From positions 83,600-147,599 of the forward strand of contig NZ_CANDOB010000005.1 of NCBI RefSeq assembly GCF_947387515.1: 64,000 nucleotides of DNA, given 5' to 3'. Below the pieces are notes generated by a model, which saw only the letters and a list, made by a program, of their open reading frames with translations, had not been told where the DNA came from and searched no databases. The stretch is from Alkalihalobacillus sp. CinArs1. Lineage in GTDB: Bacteria > Bacillota > Bacilli > Bacillales > Guptibacillaceae. The position numbers were made by a program, and so were the translations under genes. Numbering within the stretch: position 1 is the first letter of the stretch; every line of letters starts with the position of its first letter. Positions 1 to 7,046 of the stretch are shown here, in pieces.

Positions 1-291
1 ACCTGTTTCTAAGTTTCTTACTGTGATTGTTTTTTGTTCTGTATCTATTGAAAGCACTTCATGCTTCATCTTCATCGTAACACCCATGTTTTCTAACTGT
101 TCAGGAGAAGAGTAGAATAACCCTTTTGGATCTTTTACAACGCCACCAACATACAGTGCGATACCACATGATAAGAAAGAAACGTTATCGTTACGTTCAT
201 AAACGGTAACCTCAGCTTCAGGATAGAGATTTGCTATATTTGAAACAGCTGCTGTTCCAGCGTGTGTACAACCTACTACTGCTACTTTCAT
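1..291 (-). CDS. nox: NADH oxidase / CoA-disulfide reductase family flavoprotein, N-terminal part (cut by window edge)
   Basis: Only the first 97 codons are inside the window. They encode the FAD-binding dinucleotide fold of the pyridine nucleotide-disulfide oxidoreductase family, with the glycine motif around residues 7-12 (VVGCTHAG) and the motif SFLSCGIA, which places the single redox-active cysteine at residue 42. A conserved histidine is at residue 10. This single-cysteine arrangement is typical of water-forming NADH oxidases and CoA-disulfide reductases, which this fragment cannot separate. AGGAGG stands 8 bases before the ATG. The upstream region carries a good promoter and two Rex-like boxes, which favours the NADH oxidase reading because Rex senses the NADH/NAD+ ratio. 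The protein is expected to be cytoplasmic. Confidence 0.85.
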   Translation of the reverse strand, partial: MKVAVVGCTHAGTAAVSNIANLYPEAEVTVYERNDNVSFLSCGIALYVGGVVKDPKGLFYSSPEQLENMGVTMKMKHEVLSIDTEQKTITVRNLETG

Positions 292-310
292 TTAAAATTC
301 CTCCTGTTTT

Positions 311-328
311 TTGTGAAGGTATTCACAT
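311..328. promoter_or_regulatory. Rex-like operator 1 (nox leader)
   Basis: TTGTGAAGGTATTCACAT matches the Rex consensus TTGTGAAnnnnTTCACAA at 13 of 14 defined positions. It lies between the predicted transcription start and the ribosome binding site of the NADH oxidase gene, so bound Rex would block elongation or initiation when NADH is low. Matched by eye only. Confidence 0.65.
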
Positions 329-342
329 GTTAGTTATCAGTT

Positions 343-360
343 ATGTGAAATGTTTCACAT
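343..360. promoter_or_regulatory. Rex-like operator 2 (nox leader)
   Basis: ATGTGAAATGTTTCACAT fits the Rex consensus at 12 of 14 defined positions and is itself an 8-bp inverted repeat with a 2-bp centre. Its centre is 32 bp from that of operator 1, about three helical turns, which would place both dimers on the same face of the DNA. Confidence 0.65.
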
Positions 361-373
361 TAACCTTAACCAT

Positions 374-402
374 AGTATACGACAGGACTTATACGTTGGC
401 AA
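374..402 (-). promoter_or_regulatory. SigA-type promoter of the NADH oxidase gene
   Basis: On the minus strand TTGCCA (397-402) and TATACT (374-379) are separated by 17 bases. Transcription would start near 367, immediately upstream of the two Rex-like boxes. Confidence 0.7.
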
Positions 403-457
403 TGATTATGCTCAATATTTCACAATCAGTTCACTTTTACTAAACATCCCCGCCCTT

Positions 458-904
458 TTACCCATACTTGTTTTGGTGCTCCTTCTTCTTCTCTAAGTAC
501 TCTTCATCTGTTCTTACAATTTTCCACTTCTCTTCAAAGATACGTGCCGACTCAGCCTTCTCTTCATCTATGTTTCTTTCCTTCACATTACCATCAGAAT
601 CATATTTCTTCCCACCTTTATAATTTGCATATCTTCTAGATCTCGTGTATCCCATCTGTATAAACTTTCTCGCCATATCCATTCCAACAAAATCATTTTC
701 TTTCTTATATTGTTGAAACATTTGATAGATTTTCTCCGAAGATTCTTTTGCGATTTCTGGCGTTTTAAATCTCCAATGAGGCAAAATTTCACTTTTGTAA
801 GGCTCTACCAGCAAAACTCCCTGTTCTCCACGACCTACTCGATACTTTTCTGGGTTCTCACGAAAATCTACCTTCTTAAAATCTACATCATAATTAAAGC
901 TCAT
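458..904 (-). CDS. DUF4385 family protein
   Basis: A 148-residue soluble protein with no signal peptide or membrane segment. The opening FNYDVDF and the segment VGRGEQGVLLVEPYKSEIL resemble the DUF4385 family, a conserved family without known function, many of whose members come from bacteria and phages. The C-terminal third is rich in Lys, Glu and Arg. The start is placed at 904 and not at the in-frame ATG at 925 because AGGAGGG (912-918) sits 7 bases before the ATG at 904 and is inside the longer reading frame. The gene stands alone between the nox promoter region and the terminator of the doxX/dsbA pair. A palindromic site (967-985) lies in its upstream region. Confidence 0.8.
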   Translation of the reverse strand: MSFNYDVDFKKVDFRENPEKYRVGRGEQGVLLVEPYKSEILPHWRFKTPEIAKESSEKIYQMFQQYKKENDFVGMDMARKFIQMGYTRSRRYANYKGGKKYDSDGNVKERNIDEEKAESARIFEEKWKIVRTDEEYLEKKKEHQNKYG

Positions 905-968
905 CTCGACGCCCTCCTCTTTCATTACTCTTTCCCCAATTTGATAAAAGATAACGAGTTTTACTCTT

Positions 969-983
969 AAACAAACGTTTGAT
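969..983. repeat. Palindromic site AACAAACGTTTGATT, copy 1
   Basis: The core CAAACGTTTG (972-981) is a perfect 10-bp palindrome, and the 15-bp context is identical to two other intergenic sites, at 26297-26311 and (opposite strand) 33831-33845. It lies in the upstream region of the DUF4385 gene. A repressor operator of TetR or LacI type is possible, but the regulator is unknown. Confidence 0.45.
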
Positions 984-986
984 TGA

Positions 987-1015
987 ACAAAAAAAGGACA
1001 CCCGTTTAGGTGCCC
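987..1015 (-). terminator. Rho-independent terminator of the doxX-dsbA unit
   Basis: On the minus strand the arms GGGCACC and GGTGTCC (1009-1015 and 996-1002) form a hairpin followed by a run of seven T. It lies a few bases after the stop codon of the DsbA-like gene. Confidence 0.75.
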
Positions 1016-1020
1016 ATCGT

Positions 1021-1665
1021 TTAATGCGTGGCTTGTTCGACCATCTTTTTTAGTTCAGCAAGGCTTTCACCTTCAAATCGTTTACCATCGACATACAAAA
1101 CTGGTGTATCTGAGACATTCATCTCTTTTGCATAACTGATGTCATCATCAATTGCGTTACTTCCAGTACCGTCATTGTATGCCTTCATCACTTCTTCTGT
1201 CTTTTCTTCGCTTACTAATCCGTTAAGGGTTTGCTTTAAATACGCATCAGTGTAACGCTGTTCTTCACCCTTATCCTGGAGGTTATCGAACACGACATGG
1301 TGAAACTGCCAGAATACGTCATTGCCAAGGACTTGATAAACAGCTTCAGCAAACCTCGCCGCTCGTTTAGAATCTTCTTGGATAACAGGATGATGAACAT
1401 AGTAGAACTTCACTTTACCCGTGGCGATCAGCTCTTCTTGCATTTGTAAGAATAAATTATCATTGAACTTTTTACATGACGAACAGTTGTAATCCCCGAA
1501 TTCAACGATCTCAACTGGGGCTGAAGCTTTACCAAGACTCGGCTGTTGATCACGATCAAAGCTTCCAGCCTCGGACGCCCCGTTTGAAAGGATAAAAGCA
1601 ATGAGACCAATAATAGCAAGTCCTAAAACCCACATTATTGGTCTCCGTATTGACCACCTCATCAT
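1021..1665 (-). CDS. DsbA/BdbD-like thiol-disulfide oxidoreductase, membrane anchored
   Basis: A 214-residue protein with an N-terminal membrane anchor (about residues 9-27) followed by an extracytoplasmic thioredoxin-fold domain of the DSBA type. The active site is C61-S-S-C64 in the context FGDYNCSSCKKF, and the cis-proline loop is T187-P188 (SDTPVLYVDG). Such proteins introduce disulfide bonds into exported proteins. The best known Bacillus member is BdbD, which needs the quinone-linked partner BdbC; no BdbC-like gene is in the window. The gene follows a DoxX gene by 12 bases and shares its terminator, so the two are probably one operon. AGGAGA is 6 bases before the start. The physiological substrate is unknown. 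Confidence 0.85.
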   Translation of the reverse strand: MMRWSIRRPIMWVLGLAIIGLIAFILSNGASEAGSFDRDQQPSLGKASAPVEIVEFGDYNCSSCKKFNDNLFLQMQEELIATGKVKFYYVHHPVIQEDSKRAARFAEAVYQVLGNDVFWQFHHVVFDNLQDKGEEQRYTDAYLKQTLNGLVSEEKTEEVMKAYNDGTGSNAIDDDISYAKEMNVSDTPVLYVDGKRFEGESLAELKKMVEQATH

Positions 1666-1677
1666 GCCACTCTCCTG

Positions 1678-2106
1678 TTAGTCTCTTGTTTCTACCTTTT
1701 GATCTGTCATTTCAAAAGTCCAGCCTTTCTTTTTCAAGAAGTTCCATAGGCTGAACGGACCTCCGCCTCCTAACATTAACGAGATCGACATAGCTAATAG
1801 AGCAAGGTCCAATTCATAACCACCCAACATTCCTGTTGAACGCTTTACCGTGAGTAACGCGCCGATAAGAATGATAGCGAATAGCACACTCACGATACGT
1901 GTTCCGAGGCCAAGTATCATCAGTACACCACCAGCTAACTCAATGATTCCTACTACATAAGCGAGAAATCCTGATAACCCGATCGTTTCAAAGAATGCTA
2001 CAGTATTTTCAATTCCGTCCGAAAACTTAAAGAACCCATGTGAGAAAAAAAGGATTCCAAGAGCAAGTCGAATCATTACTAACCCTATATGGGGGTAGGT
2101 CTTCAT
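1678..2106 (-). CDS. DoxX family membrane protein
   Basis: About 142 residues with four hydrophobic segments and the family signature LxxGxLFFSHGxxK near the N-terminus (RLALGILFFSHGFFKFSDG), followed by a helix carrying GIIELAGGVLMILGL. This is the DoxX/YfiD/YphA type of small membrane protein. DoxX of Acidianus is a subunit of thiosulfate:quinone oxidoreductase, and bacterial members have been linked to redox and thiol stress. Two ATG codons stand in tandem (2109 and 2106); GGAGG is 4 and 7 bases away, and the second has the better spacing. Pairing with a DsbA-like gene 12 bases downstream suggests a joint role in thiol redox at the membrane, which is inference. Confidence 0.8.
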   Translation of the reverse strand: MKTYPHIGLVMIRLALGILFFSHGFFKFSDGIENTVAFFETIGLSGFLAYVVGIIELAGGVLMILGLGTRIVSVLFAIILIGALLTVKRSTGMLGGYELDLALLAMSISLMLGGGGPFSLWNFLKKKGWTFEMTDQKVETRD

Positions 2107-2198
2107 CATCGTTCCTCCCCAAGATATATTTTGACATCGTTCGACATAACTAGTTATATCAAAGGTATCATAGCAAGATTACTTATTGCAAAGCTATT

Positions 2199-2651
2199 TC
2201 ACTTCTTTTCCTGGCGGATCATGGTGGCATTTCGAATAATTTGATTGATAACTTCAGAGAAAACGAGTCCGACTGCGATCGATCCAGAAATCATAAATGC
2301 CTTCGCTGCCAAATTGATTGCCGTATTATAATCATTCTGCACAAAGTTTCTCATCGCATCATAAGCGAGCCCTCCTGGAACGAGAGGGATGATTCCTGCA
2401 ACACTAAAGATAATCACAGGTGTTCGATATACCTTTGCAAATACTTGACTCATAACTGCTATGAAAAATGAAGCTGTTACAGTAGCGATCACGGCATCGA
2501 TACCAGACTTCTCCATAAAGAAATAGATGAGCCAACCACACATACCAACAAATCCACCTTTTAACAAAGAAGGTTTTGGGGCGTTAAAAATCACACCGAA
2601 TCCGGTGCTTGCGATAAAACTCGTAATAAGCTGTGCAAGGAACGTCATCAA
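2199..2651 (-). CDS. Threonine/serine exporter-type membrane subunit (ThrE C-terminal half, YjjB/DUF3815 type)
   Basis: A 150-residue integral membrane protein with four to five hydrophobic segments. The motif FSVAGIIPLVPGGLAYDAMRNF is characteristic of the second half of ThrE-type exporters (PF12821). In Corynebacterium ThrE both halves are one polypeptide; here, as in many Firmicutes and as in E. coli YjjP/YjjB, they are separate genes. The preceding gene encodes the other half, and its TAG stop overlaps the ribosome binding site AGGAGG (2660-2665), so translation is probably coupled. The start is TTG at 2651 (8-base spacing), with an ATG at 2648 as alternative. The substrate (threonine, serine, a dicarboxylate or another compound) cannot be read from the sequence. 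Confidence 0.85.
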   Translation of the reverse strand: MMTFLAQLITSFIASTGFGVIFNAPKPSLLKGGFVGMCGWLIYFFMEKSGIDAVIATVTASFFIAVMSQVFAKVYRTPVIIFSVAGIIPLVPGGLAYDAMRNFVQNDYNTAINLAAKAFMISGSIAVGLVFSEVINQIIRNATMIRQEKK

Positions 2652-2663
2652 CTTTCTTCCCTC

Positions 2664-3425
2664 CTATAAAAACGACACGACAACTGCGATTCCAGCTCCG
2701 ATTGCAAAAGCAGTTAAAAAGGCTTCTGCTCCTTTTGAAAGACCTGATATCAGGTGTCCCGCCATAAGGTCCCTTACAGCGTTTGTGATCAACAGCCCTG
2801 GTACAAGCGGCATCACAGATCCAATAATGATTTTATCAAGCTCGGTACCAAGTCCTGTATAAACAAACAAAACAGCAAGCAGCCCAATAACAAACGATGC
2901 AAGGAACTCTGAGAAAAACTTGATCGGGACAAGTCGATTAAACCACGTCACACTAAAAAAGCCTCCTCCACCTGCTAATACCGCGGGAAAAAAATCATCC
3001 CAGCTTCCTTGAAACATAATGAGAAAGCACCCACTCGCTATAGCGGCTGCAACGAGTTGCGTTGGAAAGGTATAACGTTCGGACTGATTATCTAGTCTTT
3101 CAAGCTCTAGATACGCTTCTTGTATCGTTAATTCTCCGGCACTAATTTTTCTAGAGATGCTATTCACCTTAGTCACTTTATGAAGATCTGTTGTTCGTTC
3201 AATGATTCGAATCAGCTGTGTTTTTGATGGCTCTGGTCCCTCTACAGAGAAAAAGATTCCCGTTGGTGTAACGTAACTATTGGAATTTGCCGCGCCATAA
3301 GCTTGCGCTATTCTTCTCATCGTATCCTCGACTCGGTAAGTTTCACCACCGTTTTGAAGCATAACCTTGCCTGCAAGTAGACATACTTGAATGACATCGT
3401 AGGTATATGTAAGTTGTTTTTCCAT
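2664..3425 (-). CDS. Threonine/serine exporter-type protein (ThrE N-terminal half, YjjP/DUF1212 type)
   Basis: 253 residues. A cytoplasmic N-terminal domain of about 110 residues contains the family motif AGKVMLQNGGETYRVEDTMRRIAQAYG and the segment SYVTPTGIFFSVEG. It is followed by five hydrophobic helices, of which the fourth carries GSVMPLVPGLLITNAVRDLMAGH. This is the first half of the ThrE/DUF1212 exporter family (PF06738), in which the N-terminal domain resembles a hydrolase but transport is the established role. It forms a two-gene operon with the following YjjB-type gene. A weak promoter (TTGATA at 3494-3499 with TAAACT after 18 bases) lies upstream on the minus strand. Confidence 0.88.
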   Translation of the reverse strand: MEKQLTYTYDVIQVCLLAGKVMLQNGGETYRVEDTMRRIAQAYGAANSNSYVTPTGIFFSVEGPEPSKTQLIRIIERTTDLHKVTKVNSISRKISAGELTIQEAYLELERLDNQSERYTFPTQLVAAAIASGCFLIMFQGSWDDFFPAVLAGGGGFFSVTWFNRLVPIKFFSEFLASFVIGLLAVLFVYTGLGTELDKIIIGSVMPLVPGLLITNAVRDLMAGHLISGLSKGAEAFLTAFAIGAGIAVVVSFL

Positions 3426-3524
3426 GAATTTCTCCTGACAAGTAATAAAATCACCTTTATATTACCATTAGTTTATATGAACAGGTTATTCTTTATCAAA
3501 TGACCATCGTCGTTATTTTATCGA

Positions 3525-3558
3525 AAACAAAAAACAAGCGCAGGAGTTACCTGCGCTT
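3525..3558 (-). terminator. Terminator of the TPR protein gene
   Basis: AAGCGCAGG (3536-3544) pairs with CCTGCGCTT (3550-3558) around a 5-base loop. On the minus strand the hairpin is followed by a T-rich tract (3525-3535) and it begins at the stop codon of the TPR gene. Confidence 0.8.
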
Positions 3559-4940
3559 TAATTCGATACCCTCTGCATTTGCGTATAAATCGACATATAT
3601 GCATCAGACTCTTCAATCTTACCCATTTCTCTGTACACTTTCGTTAACCACTGAACTGGTGTTGGATCAGTTGGATGCATCTCCATCTCCCAGTCAAAAC
3701 ACTTTATCGCTTCATTGTACTGTCTTAATTTATGATAAAGCTTCCCTAGCTGAAATTGTTTGTCAGGATCATCGTGAATCTCTGCCATCGTCTGAATCGT
3801 CGTTAAGATAGGTAACTCTTTATTATCTTCATAAAGCGGCTTGAGCCATTCGAAGACAAAATCGATCTCATACCTCTCTAAGAGTTTCGGTACAAGCGTC
3901 TGAAGGAGCAGAGGAAGGTGTCGGCGATTTTCTTCTATGCACAAACAGTTCTGTAGAAGCGGAAGCTCGATTTCATCTAGATGTGTCTGTGGAGATTCAA
4001 ACACTTTTAACAACTGTTCACACTCTCGTTCTGATATTTCATCTTGTCTAGAAAGTAATAGGTTTATTGCTTCAGTGTTCTTATTTAAATCAATAAGGGA
4101 TTCAAAAACCCGTTTACGAAGGGCAGGTATATGTGGTGCTTCGGAATACATATTCCATAGCAGGAGTGCTCGTTCATGGTTAGTGAGAGGGATATCTAAA
4201 GAGGGAAGTTTTTTCTCATTTTCATCGTGTGGAGATACGAGGTAATGATGTAAGCTGAGAGCAGCGTGCTCAATCCGTCGACCATCGCGTTTATATAGGG
4301 ACGCAAGGTATGGCGTGCCCGAAACAAGGTCTTCATACGTAGCTATCTCAGCGTATAACGAATCGGCTGCTTGAAGCTCTTGACCACCCCACTCGTACAT
4401 AGACTTCACTTTTTGAAAGTCTAACTGGTTGGATAGATCCTGAGCCCACTTTGATGTGGAGTCCGCATAAAGCGCAATCATAAGTATTTTGAATGCAAGA
4501 CGTAGCTGGCCGTTCCTTCTATATTCATAAAAGTACTTCTTCTGTAGATGAATGATTTTTTCTTTTTGAAGAAAGGATTCGAAATAAGAAAAGATGAGTA
4601 CGACTTCTTGAGGAGAGTATTTTCGTTGAATGGACTGTAAGACATGCTTGGTGGATTTTAATACAATGGTTTGAGGGTCTAAGAATTTTGTGATCAACGG
4701 ATGGGGTGCATTGAGAACGATACCTTGTTGAAAGGCTTTCTCTATAAGGGATTCAGGTTTCACTTCTATACTTTTACCAGTGATAAAATCATCTTTATAA
4801 AAGAACAGATAAAATTTACTGCCGTTCGACTTCACTGCTTCTAGAATTTTCATCCGATGATGAATCGCCAAACGTTCGATGCGTAGTTGGACAGGCTTCT
4901 GATTCGAGATGAGTGTGACGCTTTGTTTTTGCTCGATCAT
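3558..4940 (-). CDS. Tetratricopeptide-repeat protein of unknown function
   Basis: 460 residues, soluble, with no signal peptide. The N-terminal 130 residues are not recognised. From about residue 135 the protein is a series of paired helices. Clear TPR units are visible near the C-terminus: QFQLGKLYHKLRQYNEAIKCFDWEMEMHPTDP followed by PVQWLTKVYREMGKIEESDAYMSIYTQ. The middle is probably made of degenerate TPR-like helical hairpins. TPR arrays mediate protein-protein contact, but no catalytic motif is visible and no partner is suggested by the neighbours. It is a single-gene unit with its own terminator, convergent to nothing and divergent from the AlsT-type symporter gene. Confidence 0.7.
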   Translation of the reverse strand: MIEQKQSVTLISNQKPVQLRIERLAIHHRMKILEAVKSNGSKFYLFFYKDDFITGKSIEVKPESLIEKAFQQGIVLNAPHPLITKFLDPQTIVLKSTKHVLQSIQRKYSPQEVVLIFSYFESFLQKEKIIHLQKKYFYEYRRNGQLRLAFKILMIALYADSTSKWAQDLSNQLDFQKVKSMYEWGGQELQAADSLYAEIATYEDLVSGTPYLASLYKRDGRRIEHAALSLHHYLVSPHDENEKKLPSLDIPLTNHERALLLWNMYSEAPHIPALRKRVFESLIDLNKNTEAINLLLSRQDEISERECEQLLKVFESPQTHLDEIELPLLQNCLCIEENRRHLPLLLQTLVPKLLERYEIDFVFEWLKPLYEDNKELPILTTIQTMAEIHDDPDKQFQLGKLYHKLRQYNEAIKCFDWEMEMHPTDPTPVQWLTKVYREMGKIEESDAYMSIYTQMQRVSN

Positions 4941-5055
4941 TCAAATCCCTCCGGGCAGAGCTGATTTTATTCCTACCCTTATTCTACCACTCAATCGTGA
5001 CGGAGAAAAGAACGTGAAGAACGCTTCCTGTTCCTTTATTTGGATAAAGTTTCAA

Positions 5056-5072
5056 TGTCAGGTTTTCTGACA
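5056..5072. promoter_or_regulatory. TnrA/GlnR-like box upstream of the AlsT-type symporter gene
   Basis: TGTCAGGTTTTCTGACA fits the TnrA/GlnR consensus TGTNANATTTTNTNACA at all defined positions but one (G for A at position 7). Its centre is 51 bp upstream of the start point predicted from the -10 box TATAAT at 5103-5108. That is the distance reported for TnrA-activated promoters in B. subtilis. Confidence 0.65.
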
Positions 5073-5102
5073 TGATTTCTAGAATATTTTCTGTTCAGCA
5101 TG

Positions 5103-5108
5103 TATAAT
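5103..5108 (+). promoter_or_regulatory. -10 element of the AlsT-type symporter promoter
   Basis: TATAAT at 5103-5108 has no good -35 hexamer at 16-18 bases, as expected for an activator-dependent promoter. The rest of 4941-5262 is an AT-rich leader of about 150 bases with no coding or strong hairpin that I can see. Confidence 0.5.
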
Positions 5109-5262
5109 AAGACTTTGCGTTTCAGAAAAGTCAAGCCGAACTATCTGAAAAATTAAATTTTTATAAAAATTTCCAGTAAGTGAGTTATTTTTTACTTCAT
5201 AATGGGAAGATGGGTAATATATCATACTCTTCTCAAAATCTAATAAATAGGAGGAAATACAT

Positions 5263-6681
5263 ATGGATATATTGGAGACTATTGTATCCGCCGGGAACGA
5301 CCTCGTCTGGTCAAATATCTTGATCTTTGTCCTAATTGGTGTAGGATTGTATTTCACGATTCGCTCACGATTCGTACAATTCCGTCTTTTCGGTGAAATG
5401 TTCCATGTTCTTGCAGAAAAGGACACGATGAAAGGAAGAAAGAAATCCGTTTCCAGTTTGCAAGCGTTCTTCATCAGTACCGCTTCTCGTGTTGGTACTG
5501 GTAACCTTGCAGGTGTTGCATCAGCTGTCAGCATCGGTGGCCCAGGGGCAGTATTCTGGATGTGGCTCATCGCATTACTAGGTGCTGCAAGTGGATTTGT
5601 TGAAAGTACGCTTGCTCAGATTTACAAAGTACGTGACGGAGACGACTTCCGAGGTGGTCCTGCTTACTACATGCAGCGTGCGCTTAAAGCGAGATGGCTT
5701 GGCATTATCTTCGCAGTGCTCATCACGTTTAGTTTCGGTCTCGTGTTTAACTCCGTACAGTCAAACACGATTGCCCTTGCTTTTGAGAATTCCTTTGACG
5801 TTAACCGTTGGGTTCTAGGTGCAATTCTTACAGTAGCAACTGCAATCATTATCTTTGGTGGCGTTCGTCGAATCGCTGTAGTTTCTCAAATCATCGTTCC
5901 GATCATGGCAGGTATTTATGTTATCGTTGCGCTTTACGTATTGATCGTGAACTTCGCACAGGTTCCTGACAAGTTCGCACTTATTTTCCAGCATGCTTTT
6001 GGTCTTAAGGAAGTGACTGGTGGTGGCGTTGGTGCTGCCATGATGCTCGGGATCAAACGTGGACTCTTCTCTAACGAAGCAGGTATGGGTAGTGCGCCGA
6101 ACGCTGCCGCAACTGCAGATGTCTCACACCCTGTTAAACAAGGTCTAATTCAAGCGTTAGGCGTGTTCGTCGATACACTTTTAATCGCTACAGCTACTGC
6201 TTTTATGATTTTGATGTCTGACGGGTATGTCGATTCTAAACTCGACGGTGTTCAGCTAACACAGGAAGCAATGAATCAACATCTTGGCAGCGGAGCAGGT
6301 ATCTTTGTAGCCATCGCCGTTCTATTATTTGCCTTTAGTTCGATCATCGGGAACTACTATTATGGTGAAACGAACATCGAATTCATCAAATCTAGTCCAA
6401 CAGCGAAATTTATTTATCGTCTTGCCGTTCTCGGCATGGTAATGTTCGGAGCGAATGCCGGATTCGGAATCGTTTGGAGCATGGCCGATTTATCTATGGG
6501 ACTCATGGCACTTCTTAACTTAATCGTCATCGCGATTATTGGTAAGATCGCATTCACTGCCCTGCAGGATTATCGAGAACAGCGAAAAGCTGGTTTGGAC
6601 CCTCAGTTCTACAAAGATACGATCAAAGGGTTAGAATCTGACATTTGGACAGATAAACCAGTACAAGATAAATCTAACTAA
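5263..6681 (+). CDS. AGCS family sodium:amino acid symporter (AlsT-like)
   Basis: 472 residues with about ten to eleven hydrophobic helices. Family signatures are SRVGTGNLAGVASAVSIGGPGAVFWMW near residue 85, GGPAYYMQRAL near residue 130, and GLFSNEAGMGSAPNAAATADVSHP near residue 265, which together identify the alanine/glycine:cation symporter family (PF01235). B. subtilis AlsT of this family has been reported to import glutamine, and others carry alanine or glycine with sodium. A TnrA/GlnR-like box at activating distance suggests control by nitrogen supply and favours glutamine as substrate (inference). AGGAGG is 8 bases before the ATG. The gene ends in a strong hairpin at 6691-6741. Confidence 0.88.
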   Translation: MDILETIVSAGNDLVWSNILIFVLIGVGLYFTIRSRFVQFRLFGEMFHVLAEKDTMKGRKKSVSSLQAFFISTASRVGTGNLAGVASAVSIGGPGAVFWMWLIALLGAASGFVESTLAQIYKVRDGDDFRGGPAYYMQRALKARWLGIIFAVLITFSFGLVFNSVQSNTIALAFENSFDVNRWVLGAILTVATAIIIFGGVRRIAVVSQIIVPIMAGIYVIVALYVLIVNFAQVPDKFALIFQHAFGLKEVTGGGVGAAMMLGIKRGLFSNEAGMGSAPNAAATADVSHPVKQGLIQALGVFVDTLLIATATAFMILMSDGYVDSKLDGVQLTQEAMNQHLGSGAGIFVAIAVLLFAFSSIIGNYYYGETNIEFIKSSPTAKFIYRLAVLGMVMFGANAGFGIVWSMADLSMGLMALLNLIVIAIIGKIAFTALQDYREQRKAGLDPQFYKDTIKGLESDIWTDKPVQDKSN

Positions 6682-6690
6682 TACACACTA

Positions 6691-6741
6691 TACCCTCTGA
6701 GGAATTTGGTAGTTTGGCCAATCCCTTCAGAGGGTATTTTT
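6691..6741 (+). terminator. Terminator of the AlsT-type symporter gene
   Basis: TACCCTCTGA (6691-6700) pairs with TCAGAGGGTA (6727-6736), followed by five T. The 26-base loop and 3' arm also hold a SigB-like promoter for the next gene. Confidence 0.8.
6712..6737 (+). promoter_or_regulatory. SigB-like promoter of the CsbD gene, inside the terminator
   Basis: GTTTGG (6712-6717), 14 bases, then GGGTAT (6732-6737) matches the SigB consensus GTTTAA-N12-15-GGGTAT with two changes in the -35. The predicted start is near 6744, 34 bases before the CsbD start codon. CsbD of B. subtilis is a known SigB-dependent gene. Confidence 0.65.
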
Positions 6742-6777
6742 GATTATGAGTTAACTTTGAAAGGAGCGTGCTACAAG

Positions 6778-6954
6778 ATGAGCAATAACAAAGGCTTAAG
6801 TGACAAAGTAAAAGGTGCCGTTTCTAAAACAAAAGGTGAGCTTAAAGATCAAGTAGGAAATGCAAAAAACGACCCTAAGATGCAAGAAGAAGGTAAAAGA
6901 GATAAATCAAAAGGTGAATACCAGGAACGTAAAGGTGAAGTGAAAGACCATTAA
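6778..6954 (+). CDS. csbD: CsbD family general stress protein
   Basis: 58 residues, about a third Lys or Arg plus a quarter acidic, with no hydrophobic core. The pattern SDKVKGAVSKTKGELKDQVGNAKNDPKMQEEGKRDKSKGEYQ is the CsbD signature (PF05532). The family is induced by general stress under SigB; its molecular function is unknown. AAAGGAG is 12 bases upstream of the ATG at 6778. An in-frame upstream ATG at 6706 would have to be translated through the preceding terminator hairpin and is not used here. A SigB-like promoter overlaps that terminator and supports the family assignment. Confidence 0.9.
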   Translation: MSNNKGLSDKVKGAVSKTKGELKDQVGNAKNDPKMQEEGKRDKSKGEYQERKGEVKDH

Positions 6955-6968
6955 TCGTTTCACAGTAT

Positions 6969-7005
6969 AAAACACCCTCTCGATTCTCATTCGAGAGGGT
7001 GTTTT
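6969..7005. terminator. Bidirectional terminator between csbD and the GH16 gene
   Basis: AAAACACCCTCTCGA (6969-6983) and TCGAGAGGGTGTTTT (6991-7005) are a perfect inverted repeat with A and T tracts on both sides, so it can end csbD and the convergent beta-glucan operon. Confidence 0.85.
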
Positions 7006-7030
7006 ATTTCGACAATAATCTAGCTAAAGC

Positions 7031-7046
7031 GGGTGGTGACAGGCAC
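7031..7046 (+). repeat. Short dispersed repeat GGGTGGTGACAGGCAC, copy 1
   Basis: Identical over 16 bases to 19480-19495 and nearly so to the minus strand of 18274-18290. It ends at the stop codon of the GH16 gene. See findings. Confidence 0.6.

Noticed and set aside
231..443. 70-codon plus-strand frame
   Set aside because: It covers the Rex boxes and nox promoter, has no ribosome binding site and no family resemblance.
2133..2161. Plus-strand promoter TTGACA-N17-TTATAT
   Set aside because: No plus-strand gene follows; it would read into the 3' side of the ThrE-type genes. Probably a chance match.
5079..5570. 163-codon minus-strand frame
   Set aside because: It is antisense to the AGCS symporter gene and its promoter, with no ribosome binding site; a shadow frame.
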